Below are positions 49,049-58,186 of a stretch of 64,000 nt of DNA, one piece after another (positions within the stretch are counted from its first letter, which is position 1; the number at the start of each line of letters is the position of its first letter). The position numbers were made by a program, and so were the translations under genes. The notes below the pieces were generated by a model. That model made no database searches, was not told where the DNA came from, and was given only the letters and a program-made list of their open reading frames with translations. This stretch comes from Betaproteobacteria bacterium HGW-Betaproteobacteria-3 (GTDB lineage: Bacteria > Pseudomonadota > Gammaproteobacteria > Burkholderiales > Burkholderiaceae_C): assembly GCA_002842205.1 (NCBI GenBank), contig PHCI01000023.1, forward strand, positions 22,699 to 86,698. The letters run 5' to 3'.

Positions 49049-50155
49049 ATGGAACACGTCGACTGCGTCGTCATCGGTGCCGGTGTGGTGGGGCTGGCCG
49101 TGGCGCGTGCGCTGGCATTGCAGGGCCGCGAGGTCATGGTGCTGGAGGCCGCGGGCGGCATCGGCACCGGCACCAGCTCGCGCAACAGTGAGGTGATCCA
49201 CGCCGGCCTCTACTACCCTGCGGGTTCGCTCAAGGCGCGGCTGTGCGTACAGGGCAAGGCCTTGCTTTACGCCTACTGCGCTGAACGGGGCATTGGCCAC
49301 CGGCGCTGCGGCAAGCTGATCGTGGCCACCCGCGACGACCAGGTGCCGCAGTTGCAGGCCATCATCGCCAAGGCAGCGATCAACGGGGTGGACGACCTTG
49401 TGCTGCTCAGCGGCGATCAAGCCCGCGCGCTGGAGCCCGCGCTGGCCTGTGTGGCCGCCGTGCACTCGCCCGGTACGGGCATTGTGGACAGCCACGCGCT
49501 CATGCTGGCGCTGCAGGGCGACCTGGAGCACGCAGGTGGCCTTGTGGCCTTAAGTTCTGAAGTAAATCGGGCCATAGCCCCCGCCGATGGGTCATTGTCA
49601 GATATTGTTTTGATAGCGAATGACGGGACGGCGTTGGCCGCGCGCACCGTGGTCAACGCGGCGGGTCTGGCCGCGCCCGGGCTGGCACGCCGCTTTGCGG
49701 GGCTCGACGCCCGTCATATTCCCCCGGCTTACTACGCCAAGGGCAGCTATTTCACGCTGGCGGGGCGCGCTCCGTTCTCGCGGTTGATCTACCCGGTGCC
49801 CGAGGCCGCGGGCCTGGGTGTGCACCTGACGCTGGACCTGGGCGGGCAGGCCAAGTTCGGCCCCGACGTGCAGTGGGTGGACTCGCCCGACGACCTGGTG
49901 GTGGACCCGGCGCGCGGCGATGCGTTTTATGCCGAGGTGCGAAAGTACTGGCCGCAGCTCGCCGATGGCGCTCTGATTGCGGGCTACGCAGGCATCCGGC
50001 CCAAGATCAGCGGCCCGAACGAGGCGGCTGCGGATTTTGTGATTCAAGGCCCGGCCGACCATGGCGTGACCGGCCTGGTCAACCTGTTCGGGATCGAGTC
50101 GCCGGGGCTGACGAGCTGCCTGGCCATTGCGCAGGCCGTTTGCGCCCGGCTGTGA
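49049..50155 (+). CDS. FAD-dependent oxidoreductase, LhgO-like
   Basis: A 368-residue DAO-fold flavoprotein. It has an N-terminal dinucleotide motif [18 protein letters not shown], then [20 protein letters not shown], and a C-terminal [20 protein letters not shown], which together resemble L-2-hydroxyglutarate oxidase (LhgO) and related enzymes. A GTG at 49019 overlapping the previous gene is an alternative start. An AT-rich dispersed-element copy lies inside at 49561-49620. Substrate is inferred, not proven. Confidence 0.85.
   Translation: MEHVDCVVIGAGVVGLAVARALALQGREVMVLEAAGGIGTGTSSRNSEVIHAGLYYPAGSLKARLCVQGKALLYAYCAERGIGHRRCGKLIVATRDDQVPQLQAIIAKAAINGVDDLVLLSGDQARALEPALACVAAVHSPGTGIVDSHALMLALQGDLEHAGGLVALSSEVNRAIAPADGSLSDIVLIANDGTALAARTVVNAAGLAAPGLARRFAGLDARHIPPAYYAKGSYFTLAGRAPFSRLIYPVPEAAGLGVHLTLDLGGQAKFGPDVQWVDSPDDLVVDPARGDAFYAEVRKYWPQLADGALIAGYAGIRPKISGPNEAAADFVIQGPADHGVTGLVNLFGIESPGLTSCLAIAQAVCARL
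49561..49620 (+). repeat. AT-rich dispersed element inside the LhgO-like gene
   Basis: AGTAAATCGGGCCATAGCC, CCCGCCGATGGGTCATTGTC, AGATATTGTTTTGATAGC follow the family order and closely match the copy at 53693-53765. It encodes [20 protein letters not shown], a variable surface part of the protein, and the frame is kept. Confidence 0.65.
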
Positions 50156-50246
50156 AACGCGGGCGCGGCGGCAGGCTGTGCCACAATTCTGCGCAGGTTC
50201 GCCCCAGCGGCGCGGCGCAAACGGCACGAATTGACAGGAGACATGC

Positions 50247-51101
50247 ATGACACACCCGATTTCCAAACACCCCCAACTTTCCCGACGACGCCTCATGGCC
50301 ATCGGTCTGGCGACGGGCGCCGCCTGGACGCTGGCCGCCTGCGGCGAGAAAAAACCGGCCGAGACGGCTGCTGCCCCGGCGGCCCCTGCGTCGGCACCTG
50401 CGGCCGCAGCACCCGCCGGGCGGGTGTATGTGGTGGGCACCGATGCAGCCTACGCGCCGTTCGAATCGCAAGGCCCGGGCGGTGACATCGTTGGGTTTGA
50501 CATGGACGTGCTCAATGCCGTTGCCGCCAAGGCCGGCATCTCGCTGAAGTTCGTCAACACGCCGTGGGAAGGCATCTTCAACACGCTGGCCAGTGGCGAA
50601 CGCGACATGGTGATCTCGGCCGTGACGATCACGCCCGAGCGCCAGCAGACCATGGATTTTTCAGCGCCGTACTTTGACGCCACGCAGCTGATCGCGGTCA
50701 AGGCTGGCTCCAAGGTGCAAAAGTTCGACGACCTCAAGACGCTCAAGGTGGGCGTGCAGAACGGCACCACGGGCGACGAGGTGGTGCAAAAGCTGCAGGG
50801 CAAAGCCAGCCCCAACATTCGCCGTTTCGAGTCCACCCCGCTGGCCCTCAAGGAACTGGAATCGGGCGGCGTGGATGCCGTGGTGGCCGACAACGGCGTG
50901 GTGGCGCATTACATCGCCAACAACCCGGCCGCCCAGTTTGTGAGTCTGCAGGATGCGTCGTTCGCGCCCGAGCAGTACGGCATCGCGTTCAAGAAGGGCA
51001 ACGCCGAGCTGCAGGGCAAGATCAACACGGGTCTGGCCGCGATCCGCGCCGACGGCACTTACGACGCCATTTACGCGCGCTACTTCGGCGCCAAGAAATA
51101 A
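50247..51101 (+). CDS. Amino acid ABC transporter substrate-binding lipoprotein
   Basis: A 284-residue precursor. An RRR-containing signal sequence ends in the lipobox LAAC with lipidated C32, followed by an Ala/Pro-rich tether. The mature domain is a type II periplasmic binding protein of the polar amino acid family (YVVGTDAAYAPFESQGPG, GFDMDVLNAVAAKAGI, AVTITPERQQTMDFSAPYFD). It is followed 57 nt later by the permease gene; the ligand is unknown. Confidence 0.93.
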   Translation: MTHPISKHPQLSRRRLMAIGLATGAAWTLAACGEKKPAETAAAPAAPASAPAAAAPAGRVYVVGTDAAYAPFESQGPGGDIVGFDMDVLNAVAAKAGISLKFVNTPWEGIFNTLASGERDMVISAVTITPERQQTMDFSAPYFDATQLIAVKAGSKVQKFDDLKTLKVGVQNGTTGDEVVQKLQGKASPNIRRFESTPLALKELESGGVDAVVADNGVVAHYIANNPAAQFVSLQDASFAPEQYGIAFKKGNAELQGKINTGLAAIRADGTYDAIYARYFGAKK

Positions 51102-51158
51102 GCCGCACGGGCGTCGACCGGCCACCTGGCGTGGCAACCCGACGCGTGGCCTGTCCTC

Positions 51159-51890
51159 ATGGATCTTCGCTGGGAAATTCTTGCGCCCTACGCGCCGCTC
51201 TTTGTCAAGGGCGCGTGGATGACCGTGCAACTCACCGTGCTGGCGCTGGTGCTGGGCCTGACGGTTGGGCTGGGCACCGGGCTGGTGACTTCGCAGCAGC
51301 CCGTGCGTCTGTGGCAGCGGGGCTTGCGCTGGCTGTGCCTGGGCTACGTGGGCTTCTTTCGCGGCACGCCGCTGTTTGTGCAGATCCTGCTGGTGCATTT
51401 TGCGCTGATGCCCACGCTGATCCATCCGGACACCGGCTGGCTGCTCACGGGTGACGCCGCGCGTGAACTGCGGCAGAACAGCGGGGCCTTTCTGTCAGGG
51501 GCGGTGGCGCTCACGCTGAACGCCGGGGCCTATATCTCCGAGATCGTGCGCGCGGGCATCCAGTCGATCGCGCGTGGGCAGATCCAGGCGGCGCAAAGCC
51601 TGGGGCTTGACCCGGGGCAGACCATGCGCTACGTGGTGCTGCCGCAGGCGCTGCGGCGCATGGTGCCGCCGCTGGTCAACGAGGCGATCACGCTGCTCAA
51701 GGATTCGTCGCTGGTGTCGGCCATCGGCCTGGCCGAACTGGCCATGGCCGCGCGCACCGTGGCCGGGGCCTATTCGCGCTACTGGGAGCCGTACCTGGCG
51801 ATCTCGGCCATCTACCTGGTGATGACGCTGGTGCTGACCCTGCTGGCGCGGCGACTCGAAGCCCGGCCCGAGCAGCGCGGCGGGCGGTAA
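51159..51890 (+). CDS. Amino acid ABC transporter permease
   Basis: A 243-residue membrane permease of the HisM/GlnP family with about five helices. The ATPase-docking EAA loop reads IQAAQSLGLDPGQTMRYVVL. It pairs with the binding protein upstream. No ATPase gene follows, since pyrD is convergent and only 54 bp away, so an ATPase must be encoded elsewhere. Confidence 0.93.
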   Translation: MDLRWEILAPYAPLFVKGAWMTVQLTVLALVLGLTVGLGTGLVTSQQPVRLWQRGLRWLCLGYVGFFRGTPLFVQILLVHFALMPTLIHPDTGWLLTGDAARELRQNSGAFLSGAVALTLNAGAYISEIVRAGIQSIARGQIQAAQSLGLDPGQTMRYVVLPQALRRMVPPLVNEAITLLKDSSLVSAIGLAELAMAARTVAGAYSRYWEPYLAISAIYLVMTLVLTLLARRLEARPEQRGGR

Positions 51891-51918
51891 CGCGCACGCA
51901 CACGCGCACGCGCACGCG
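51891..51918. repeat. Alternating purine-pyrimidine tract (Z-DNA-prone)
   Basis: Twenty-eight consecutive bases alternate C/pyrimidine with G or A, built from CGCGCAC-like units. It lies between the convergent permease and pyrD genes. Such tracts can adopt Z-DNA under negative supercoiling. CACGCGC here can also pair with GCGCGTG at about 51929-51935. Confidence 0.65.
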
Positions 51919-51944
51919 GGCAGTGCGGGCGCGTGTTCCGGTTG

Positions 51945-52985
51945 TCAGCGCAGCTTGCGAATCGCCAGCGCCGCCTGCCGCACCAGCGCCGGGCCCCGGT
52001 AGATGAGCCCGGTGTAGATCTGCACCACATCGGCCCCGGCCTCGATCTTGCTCACGGCATCGGCGCCCGACAGCACACCGCCCACGCCAATGATCGGGAA
52101 ACCCGGGCCCAGCGCCTTGCGCAGTGTGCGGATGACGCGGTTGCTGGCCGCCAGCACGGGCGCACCCGACAAGCCGCCGGCTTCTTCGGCGTGCGGCAGG
52201 CCCTGCACGGCCTCGCGCGCCACGGTGGTGTTGGTGGCCACCACGCCGTCCATGCCGTGGCGCTGCAGGGCGCTGGCAATGGCGGCAATCTGCGCGTCGT
52301 CCAGGTCCGGGGCGATTTTCACGAAGAGGGGCACGCGCCGGCCGGTTTGCTGCGCCAGGGCTTCGCGCCGTGCCGCGATGGCGCCGAGCAGCCCGTCCAG
52401 CGCCTCGTCGCTTTGCAGCGCGCGCAGGTTGCGGGTGTTGGGCGAACTGATGTTGACCGTCACGTAATCGGCATGCGGGTACACGCCCGACAGGCCCAGC
52501 AGGTAGTCGTCGGTGGCGCGCTCCATCGGCGTGCTGGCGTTCTTGCCGATGTTCAGCCCCAGGATTCGCCCCTGGGCGCGGAATGACGACTTCTGCACGT
52601 TGGCGATGAAGGCGTCGAGCCCGTCGTTGTTGAAGCCCAGGCGGTTGATCAGCGCCTGCGCCTGCGGCAGGCGGAACATGCGGGGCTTGGGGTTGCCGGG
52701 CTGGGCCAAGGGCGTGACGGTGCCCACCTCCACAAAGCCAAAACCCATGGCGCCAAAAGCGTCGATGCAGCGCGCGTTCTTGTCCAGCCCGGCGGCCAGG
52801 CCCACGCGGTTGGGAAACCGCAGCCCGGCCAGCGTCACGGGGTCGTCCACCATGCCGCTGCAATAGGCCCACTGCAGCGGCGTGCCCTGGACGCGCGCCA
52901 GGCCGTTCAGGGTGAGTTCGTGGGCGGTTTCGGCGTCCAGCCCGAACAGGAAGGGGCGGGCGAGGGCGTAGGGCAGCAAGGACAT
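51945..52985 (-). CDS. pyrD: Dihydroorotate dehydrogenase (quinone), class 2
   Basis: A 346-residue membrane-associated flavoenzyme of pyrimidine synthesis. The class 2 N-terminal helix ([20 protein letters not shown]) contacts ubiquinone. The FMN barrel has [31 protein letters not shown] with the catalytic Ser, and [19 protein letters not shown]. An upstream in-frame ATG (53010) would add eight residues. It is divergent from rpiA, with 36 bp between the starts. Confidence 0.95.
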   Translation of the reverse strand: MSLLPYALARPFLFGLDAETAHELTLNGLARVQGTPLQWAYCSGMVDDPVTLAGLRFPNRVGLAAGLDKNARCIDAFGAMGFGFVEVGTVTPLAQPGNPKPRMFRLPQAQALINRLGFNNDGLDAFIANVQKSSFRAQGRILGLNIGKNASTPMERATDDYLLGLSGVYPHADYVTVNISSPNTRNLRALQSDEALDGLLGAIAARREALAQQTGRRVPLFVKIAPDLDDAQIAAIASALQRHGMDGVVATNTTVAREAVQGLPHAEEAGGLSGAPVLAASNRVIRTLRKALGPGFPIIGVGGVLSGADAVSKIEAGADVVQIYTGLIYRGPALVRQAALAIRKLR

Positions 52986-53021
52986 TGGATAATTCCGGAA
53001 AACTTCCATGAATTGTCTCAA

Positions 53022-53693
53022 ATGACCCAGGATGAATTGAAAGCCCTTGTCGGCCAGGCCGCATTGGACTACGTGGTGCCCGGCGAAATCGTCGGTGTGG
53101 GCACCGGCTCGACGGTGAACAAGTTCATCGAGGCCCTCGCGACGATGAAGGACCGCATCCCGGGTGCGGTGTCCAGTTCGGTCGCGTCCACTGCACGACT
53201 GCAAGCGCTGGGCATTCCGGTGCTGGACAGCAATGCCGTGGACCAACTGTCGGTGTACATCGACGGCGCCGACGAGATCGACAGCAACGGCTACATGGTC
53301 AAGGGCGGCGGCGCGGCGCTCACGCGGGAAAAGATCGTGGCGGCGCAGTCCCGCCGCTTTGTCTGCATCGCCGATGAGTCCAAGCTCGTGAACGTGCTGG
53401 GTGCGTTTGCACTGCCGGTGGAGGTGATCCCGATGGCCACGCGGCGCGTGCAGCGTCAGTTCGCGGCGATGGGCGGGTTGGCCACGGTGCGCCTGAAAGA
53501 CGGCCAGCCACTGGTGACCGACAACGGCCAGCACATTCTGGACGTGACGGGCCTGAAGATCAGCGACCCGCTGGCCTTCGAGTCTGAAGTCAACCAGTGG
53601 CCCGGTGTGCTCACCGTGGGTGTTTTTGCACACCAGAAGGCGGCCATCTGCCTGCTGGGCACCGCCCAGGGCGTGAAAACGCTCCAATTCTGA
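53022..53693 (+). CDS. rpiA: Ribose-5-phosphate isomerase A
   Basis: A 223-residue isomerase that interconverts ribose 5-phosphate and ribulose 5-phosphate. It has [16 protein letters not shown] (phosphate loop), [27 protein letters not shown] with the catalytic Glu, and [15 protein letters not shown] at 52988-52993 is a likely -10. It ends at an AT-rich dispersed element. Confidence 0.96.
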   Translation: MTQDELKALVGQAALDYVVPGEIVGVGTGSTVNKFIEALATMKDRIPGAVSSSVASTARLQALGIPVLDSNAVDQLSVYIDGADEIDSNGYMVKGGGAALTREKIVAAQSRRFVCIADESKLVNVLGAFALPVEVIPMATRRVQRQFAAMGGLATVRLKDGQPLVTDNGQHILDVTGLKISDPLAFESEVNQWPGVLTVGVFAHQKAAICLLGTAQGVKTLQF

Positions 53694-53765
53694 ATTTATG
53701 AACAAAATATGCCATTAGCCCCCGCCAATTGGTCATAGTTTGCTATTAAATTTGTATTAATTTGA
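53693..53765 (+). repeat. AT-rich dispersed element, intergenic copy
   Basis: AATTTATGAACAAAATATGC, CATTAGCCCCCGCCAATTGG, TCATAGTTTGCTATTAAATT, TGTATTAATTT. This is one of the most complete copies and lies between the convergent rpiA and glutaredoxin-like genes. Confidence 0.75.
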
Positions 53766-53775
53766 GCAGCGGATC

Positions 53776-54438
53776 TCAGAACCGGATGCCGGCCGGGTTG
53801 TCCCGAGTCGGCCCGGTGGGTGCGGGTGCGGGGGCCGGGGCGGCAATGCTGCGGTTGACGCCGGGCGCATCGGTATCGGCGGCACGGGGCGCGGCGGGTG
53901 CTGGCGTCTGCACTGCCACCAACGGGCTGGCGGGCGCATTGCGGTAGGTGTTGGGCAGCTTCGAGGTTTTCGGATACCCGGCGGCATCGAGGAACTGACC
54001 CCATTCGGCGTCCGAGTAGCCACGCAACTGCTGGCCACCGATGGTCAGGAAAGGCAGGGCGGTTTCGCCACTCAGGCGCTTGAGCGCGGCGATGTCGTCA
54101 TTGGTGGTGACGGTTTTTTCAGCAAAAGGCACACCGCGCCCATTGAGCAGGGCGCGACCGCTGCCACAGGGCACGCAATCGGGGCCGGTGTACAGCGTGA
54201 CGGGGTAGCGATTGGCCACCTGGCGCAACTCGTAAGGCAGCGCGGCACCCGCGGCACCACTGCCACCTCCCGGCGCCGCGGCGGTCACCCCGGACGCTGG
54301 GGCCGCCACCGGCGGCTGGTCGGAAAAAGTCACGCGCCCGTCCGGCCCGACGACGCGGTACACGGTTTGCGACATTGCGGCCGCGCACCCCACGAGTGCA
54401 ACGCCCGCCACCAGCCACGATCCCCATCTGCTTTTCAT
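53776..54438 (-). CDS. Exported glutaredoxin-like protein with DUF4124 domain
   Basis: A 220-residue protein with an N-terminal signal peptide (WGSWLVAGVALVGCAAAMSQ). A short DUF4124 region (VYRVVGPDGRVTFSDQPP) is followed by an Ala/Gly linker and a glutaredoxin-like fold with the redox motif CVPC (C88 and C91) in YTGPDCVPCGSGRALL and a cis-Pro in TALPFLTIGG. The tail is Pro/Ala-rich. It is probably a periplasmic thiol-redox protein. The ATG at 54438 follows GGGAGCTGTCA; an earlier ATG at 54480 is less likely. It is downstream of prlC. Confidence 0.83.
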   Translation of the reverse strand: MKSRWGSWLVAGVALVGCAAAMSQTVYRVVGPDGRVTFSDQPPVAAPASGVTAAAPGGGSGAAGAALPYELRQVANRYPVTLYTGPDCVPCGSGRALLNGRGVPFAEKTVTTNDDIAALKRLSGETALPFLTIGGQQLRGYSDAEWGQFLDAAGYPKTSKLPNTYRNAPASPLVAVQTPAPAAPRAADTDAPGVNRSIAAPAPAPAPTGPTRDNPAGIRF

Positions 54439-54476
54439 TGACAGCTCCCAGGTTGAATACGGTTGTCGCGGGCCCT

Positions 54477-56501
54477 TCACGCCATGCCCTGGTGGCGCAG
54501 CAGCGCGTCCAGGCGGGGCTCGCGGCCACGAAAGGCCTTGAACGATTCCATGGCGGGCCGACTCCCGCCAGCCTCCAGTATGGATTGCCGGTATTTTCTA
54601 CCGGTTTCGGCATGGGCTGCACCCCCTTGCCCCGCCGATTCTTCAAATGCGGCGTAGGCATCGGCGCTCAGCACCTCGGCCCACTTGTAACTGTAATACC
54701 CCGCGGCGTAGCCGCCCGCAAAAATATGGCTGAAGGTGTGGGCCGTGCGGCTCCATTCGGGGGGCTGCAGCACCGCCACTTCGTCGCGCACAGTGCGCAG
54801 CAGGGGCATGAAGTCCCTGGCGGGATCGTGCTCGGTGTGCAGCAGCATGTCGAACAGTGAGAACTCGATCTGCCGCAGGGTCTGCAGGCCGCTCTGGAAG
54901 TTCTTCGCGGCGATCATCTTGTCGAACAGCGCGCGGGGCAGCGGCTCGCCGGTATCAACGTGGGCCGTCATGTGTTTGAGCACATCCCATTCCCAGCAGA
55001 AGTTCTCCATGAACTGGCTGGGCAACTCCACCGCATCCCATTCGACGCCGCTGATGCCCGAGACGTCGCGCTCGTTCACCTGCGTGAGCATGTGGTGCAG
55101 GCCGTGGCCGAATTCGTGGAACAGGGTGGTCACGTCGTCGTGCGTGAGCAACGCGGGCTTGGCCGCAACGCCGTCGGCAAAATTGCAGACCAGATGCGCC
55201 ACCGGCATTTGCAGCTGGCCGTCGTCCGGGCGCAGCCAGCGCGCCCGCACGTCGTCCATCCAGGCACCACCTCGCTTGCCGGTGCGCGCGGGCTGGTCCA
55301 GGTAGAACTGGCCGACCAACTGACCTTGCCGTTCGATGCGGTAGAACGCCACGCCGGGTTTCCAGACGGGCGCCGTGTCGGGCCGGATGGCCACATCGAA
55401 CAGCGTCTCCACGATCTTGAACAGCCCACCCAGCACCTTGGGCGCGGTGAAATACTGCTTGACTTCCTGCTCGCTGAACGCGTAGCGGGCTTCCTTGAGT
55501 TTTTCGCCGATGTAGGGCCAGTCCCAGGCTTGCGGGTCGGTGAGGCCGAGCTCGGCGGCGGCAAAGCTGCGCAGGTCGGCCACGTCTTTTTCGGCATAGG
55601 GGCGGGCCCGGGCGGCGAGGTCGCGCAGGAAGCCAATCACCTGCTGGGGTGATTCGGCCATCTTGGCCACCACCGACACCTCGCCAAAGTTGCGGTAGCC
55701 CAGCAGTCGGGCCTCTTCCTGGCGCAGGGCCAGGATTTCGGCGATCAGCGCCGTGTTGTCGAACTGCAGTGCGTCCGACTGGTCCGAGGCGCGCGTGGCG
55801 TAGGCCCGGTACAGGCGCTCGCGCAGTGCGCTGCTGTGGGCGAACTGCATCACCGGCAGGTAGCACGGCATCTTGAGGGTGAGCCGGTAGCCTTCCTTGC
55901 CTTCGGCCTGGGCGGCGGCACGGGCGGTTTGCAGCACGTCTTGCGGCACACCGGCCAGTTCGGCCTCGCTGGCGTCATAGGCAAAGGCGTCGGTCGAATC
56001 CAGGGCGTTTTCGCTGAATTTCTGGCTCAACTCGGCCTGGCGCTCCTGGATTTTCGCAAAGCGCTCCTTGGCTGCACCGGTGAGTTCGGCGCCCGACAGC
56101 ACAAAGTTGCGGATCGCGTTTTTGTGGGCCTGGCGTTGCTCCGGGTTCAGCGTGGTGACGTCAATGGCCTTGTATTTGGCGTAAAGGCGTTCGTCGGCGC
56201 CCAGGCGCGTCCAGAACTCGGTCACGCGCGGCAAGGCCTCGTTGTAGGCGGCGCGCAATTCGGGGGTGTCGGCCACGCTGTTGAGGTGGCTGACAGCGCC
56301 CCAGGCGCGCCCGAGGCGCTCGGTGGCCACGTCCAGCACCTTGGCGATTTCCGTCCATTGCGCGGGGAACCCGGGTTGCGTCACGGTGTCCAGTGCCGTG
56401 TCGGCTTCGGCCAGCAGGGCGTCGATGGCGGGTGCGACGTGTGCCGGTTCAATCCGGTCAAACAGGGGAAGATCGGAAAAATCGAGCAGGGGGTTGTTCA
56501 T
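54477..56501 (-). CDS. prlC: Oligopeptidase A (M3 metallopeptidase)
   Basis: A 674-residue zinc oligopeptidase that degrades cytosolic peptides, including released signal peptides. The catalytic motif HEFGH is at residues 462-466 with the third zinc ligand Glu near SGVEWDAVELPSQFMENF. The length matches OpdA/PrlC. The order folD, prlC, glutaredoxin-like on this strand suggests possible cotranscription. Confidence 0.94.
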   Translation of the reverse strand: MNNPLLDFSDLPLFDRIEPAHVAPAIDALLAEADTALDTVTQPGFPAQWTEIAKVLDVATERLGRAWGAVSHLNSVADTPELRAAYNEALPRVTEFWTRLGADERLYAKYKAIDVTTLNPEQRQAHKNAIRNFVLSGAELTGAAKERFAKIQERQAELSQKFSENALDSTDAFAYDASEAELAGVPQDVLQTARAAAQAEGKEGYRLTLKMPCYLPVMQFAHSSALRERLYRAYATRASDQSDALQFDNTALIAEILALRQEEARLLGYRNFGEVSVVAKMAESPQQVIGFLRDLAARARPYAEKDVADLRSFAAAELGLTDPQAWDWPYIGEKLKEARYAFSEQEVKQYFTAPKVLGGLFKIVETLFDVAIRPDTAPVWKPGVAFYRIERQGQLVGQFYLDQPARTGKRGGAWMDDVRARWLRPDDGQLQMPVAHLVCNFADGVAAKPALLTHDDVTTLFHEFGHGLHHMLTQVNERDVSGISGVEWDAVELPSQFMENFCWEWDVLKHMTAHVDTGEPLPRALFDKMIAAKNFQSGLQTLRQIEFSLFDMLLHTEHDPARDFMPLLRTVRDEVAVLQPPEWSRTAHTFSHIFAGGYAAGYYSYKWAEVLSADAYAAFEESAGQGGAAHAETGRKYRQSILEAGGSRPAMESFKAFRGREPRLDALLRHQGMA

Positions 56502-56603
56502 GCCCCGTATTTTGGGGCAAGCGGGGCGGCTTCAAGCGAATGCGGGCATTGCACCGGCAGAGGCCGCGACGGGATGGACGGCGGCTGCGACCCCCGGCGT
56601 CGC

Positions 56604-57455
56604 TCAGGGCGCGCTGCGCTCTGCCGCTTCCAGCGTGTTGACCAGCAGCATGGTGATGGTCATGGGGCCCACACCGCCAGGCACGGGCGTGATCCAGCCG
56701 GCGACGGTTTTCACGCCGTCAAAGTCCACGTCGCCGCACAGCTTGCCCTCGTCGTTGCGGTTCATGCCGACGTCGATCACGACGGCGCCGGGTTTGACCA
56801 TGTCGGCCGTCAGCACGTTGCGCTTGCCCACGGCGGCGACGATCACGTCGGCCTGCAGCGTCAGGGCCTTGAGGTCGCGGGTGGCGCTGTGGCAGACGGT
56901 GACCGTGGCATTCTGGCCCAGCAGCATGAGCGCCATGGGCTTGCCCACGATGTTGCTGCGACCGATCACCACCGCATGCTTGCCGCGCAGGTCATAGCCG
57001 ATGGATTCGAGCATCTTCATGCAGCCATGCGGCGTGCAGGGCCAGAATCCGGGCAGGCCGGTCATCAGGGCGCCAGCGCTGGCGACGTGAAAGCCGTCCA
57101 CGTCCTTGGCGGGTGAGATGGCTTCGATGACCTTCTGCGCGTCAATGTGCGCGGGCAGCGGCAGTTGCACCAGAATGCCGTGGATGGCGGGGTCGCGGTT
57201 GAGCGCGTCCACACGGGCCAGCAGATCGGCCTCGGAGAATGTGGCGTCGTACTTTTCAAGCACCGAGCGCAGGCCGCTGTCCTCGCAGGCCTTGACCTTG
57301 TTGCGCACGTACACTTGGCTGGCCGGGTTGTCGCCGACGAGGATGACGGCCAGCCCCGGTGTGATGCCGAGGGCCTGGAGGGTGGTGGCGCGCACGGCCA
57401 CCTGGGCACGCAGGGTACGGGACAGGGCGTTTCCGTCAATGATTTGGGCGGTCAT
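56604..57455 (-). CDS. folD: Bifunctional methylenetetrahydrofolate dehydrogenase/cyclohydrolase FolD
   Basis: A 283-residue NADP-dependent folate enzyme. The conserved catalytic Lys is in [17 protein letters not shown], with [10 protein letters not shown], the [10 protein letters not shown] loop and [13 protein letters not shown] in the Rossmann part. TACATT on the minus strand ends six nucleotides before the ATG and no Shine-Dalgarno sequence is present, so it may be leaderless. Confidence 0.96.
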   Translation of the reverse strand: MTAQIIDGNALSRTLRAQVAVRATTLQALGITPGLAVILVGDNPASQVYVRNKVKACEDSGLRSVLEKYDATFSEADLLARVDALNRDPAIHGILVQLPLPAHIDAQKVIEAISPAKDVDGFHVASAGALMTGLPGFWPCTPHGCMKMLESIGYDLRGKHAVVIGRSNIVGKPMALMLLGQNATVTVCHSATRDLKALTLQADVIVAAVGKRNVLTADMVKPGAVVIDVGMNRNDEGKLCGDVDFDGVKTVAGWITPVPGGVGPMTITMLLVNTLEAAERSAP

Positions 57456-57470
57456 GGGTGCAATGTAGAT

Positions 57471-57536
57471 TTGTCAATAAAAACGCCCACTTGTCCTCGT
57501 CCAGTGGGCGTAGTTGGCTATATTAAAAATAGCAAT
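57471..57536 (+). repeat. AT-rich dispersed element, intergenic copy overlapping a terminator
   Basis: The plus strand reads CAATAAAAACGCCCACTTG, TCCTCGTCCAGTGGGCGTAG, TTGGCTATATTAAAAATAGC. The core here is changed to form a 9-bp stem (see 57476-57511), while the right end keeps GTTGGCTATATT. It lies between folD and the response regulator gene. Confidence 0.65.
57476..57511 (-). terminator. Intrinsic terminator of the kinase/response regulator operon
   Basis: On the minus strand ACGCCCACT and AGTGGGCGT form a perfect 9-bp stem with an 11-nt loop, followed by TTTTATT. It lies about 50 bp after the response regulator stop and just before folD, so it separates the two transcripts. Confidence 0.8.
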
Positions 57537-57559
57537 CGATGAGAGGACCGAGTGGGCGA

Positions 57560-58186
57560 TCAGGCTTTCTGGCTGTTTTGGCCAAGCGCAATTTTCAGCA
57601 GGTCGGCCACCGTGTTGGCGTTGAGCTTTTCCATGATGTTGGCGCGGTGCGCCTCGACCGTCTTGATGCTGATGCCCAGGTCGTCGGCGATCTGCTTGTT
57701 CAGGCGGCCGGCCACGATGCGTTCGAGCACCTGCGCCTCGCGCGAGGTGAGTTTGGACAGCAGGGCGTCCCGACTGACGGCCTGTTGATGCTCGCTGAAG
57801 GCCGCCTTGGCGTGTTCAAGCATGCGTTCGACCAGATTGACCAGGTCTTCTTCCTTGAAGGGCTTCTGGATGAAATCCATGGCGCCCTTTTTCATGGTGT
57901 TCACGGCCATGGGCACGTCGCCGTGGCCGGTGATGAAGACAATGGGCAGGGGTGACTGGCGCTCGAGCAGTTTGTCCTGCAGTTCCAGGCCGGTCATGCC
58001 GCCCATGCGGATGTCGACAATCATGCAGGCGATTTCGCGCGGGTCATAGCGGCTCAGGAACGATTCGGCGGAGTCAAAGCAGCGGACCCGGTAGTCCTTG
58101 CCTTCGAGCAGCCACTGCAGCGAATCGCGCACGGCTTCGTCGTCGTCCACCACGTAAACCGTGCCTTTTTTTGGAATCAAGCTCAT
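57560..58186 (-). CDS. Response regulator, FixJ/LuxR type
   Basis: A 208-residue regulator. The receiver domain has acidic DDDE at 14-17 and phospho-acceptor D58 in CMIVDIRMGGMTGLE. The C-terminal LuxR-type helix-turn-helix includes LTSREAQVLERIVAG and NKQIADDLGISIKTVEAHRA. The start overlaps the kinase stop (ATGA). It is the output for the kinase encoded just upstream. The divergent aceE operon is a candidate target by position. Confidence 0.93.
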   Translation of the reverse strand: MSLIPKKGTVYVVDDDEAVRDSLQWLLEGKDYRVRCFDSAESFLSRYDPREIACMIVDIRMGGMTGLELQDKLLERQSPLPIVFITGHGDVPMAVNTMKKGAMDFIQKPFKEEDLVNLVERMLEHAKAAFSEHQQAVSRDALLSKLTSREAQVLERIVAGRLNKQIADDLGISIKTVEAHRANIMEKLNANTVADLLKIALGQNSQKA

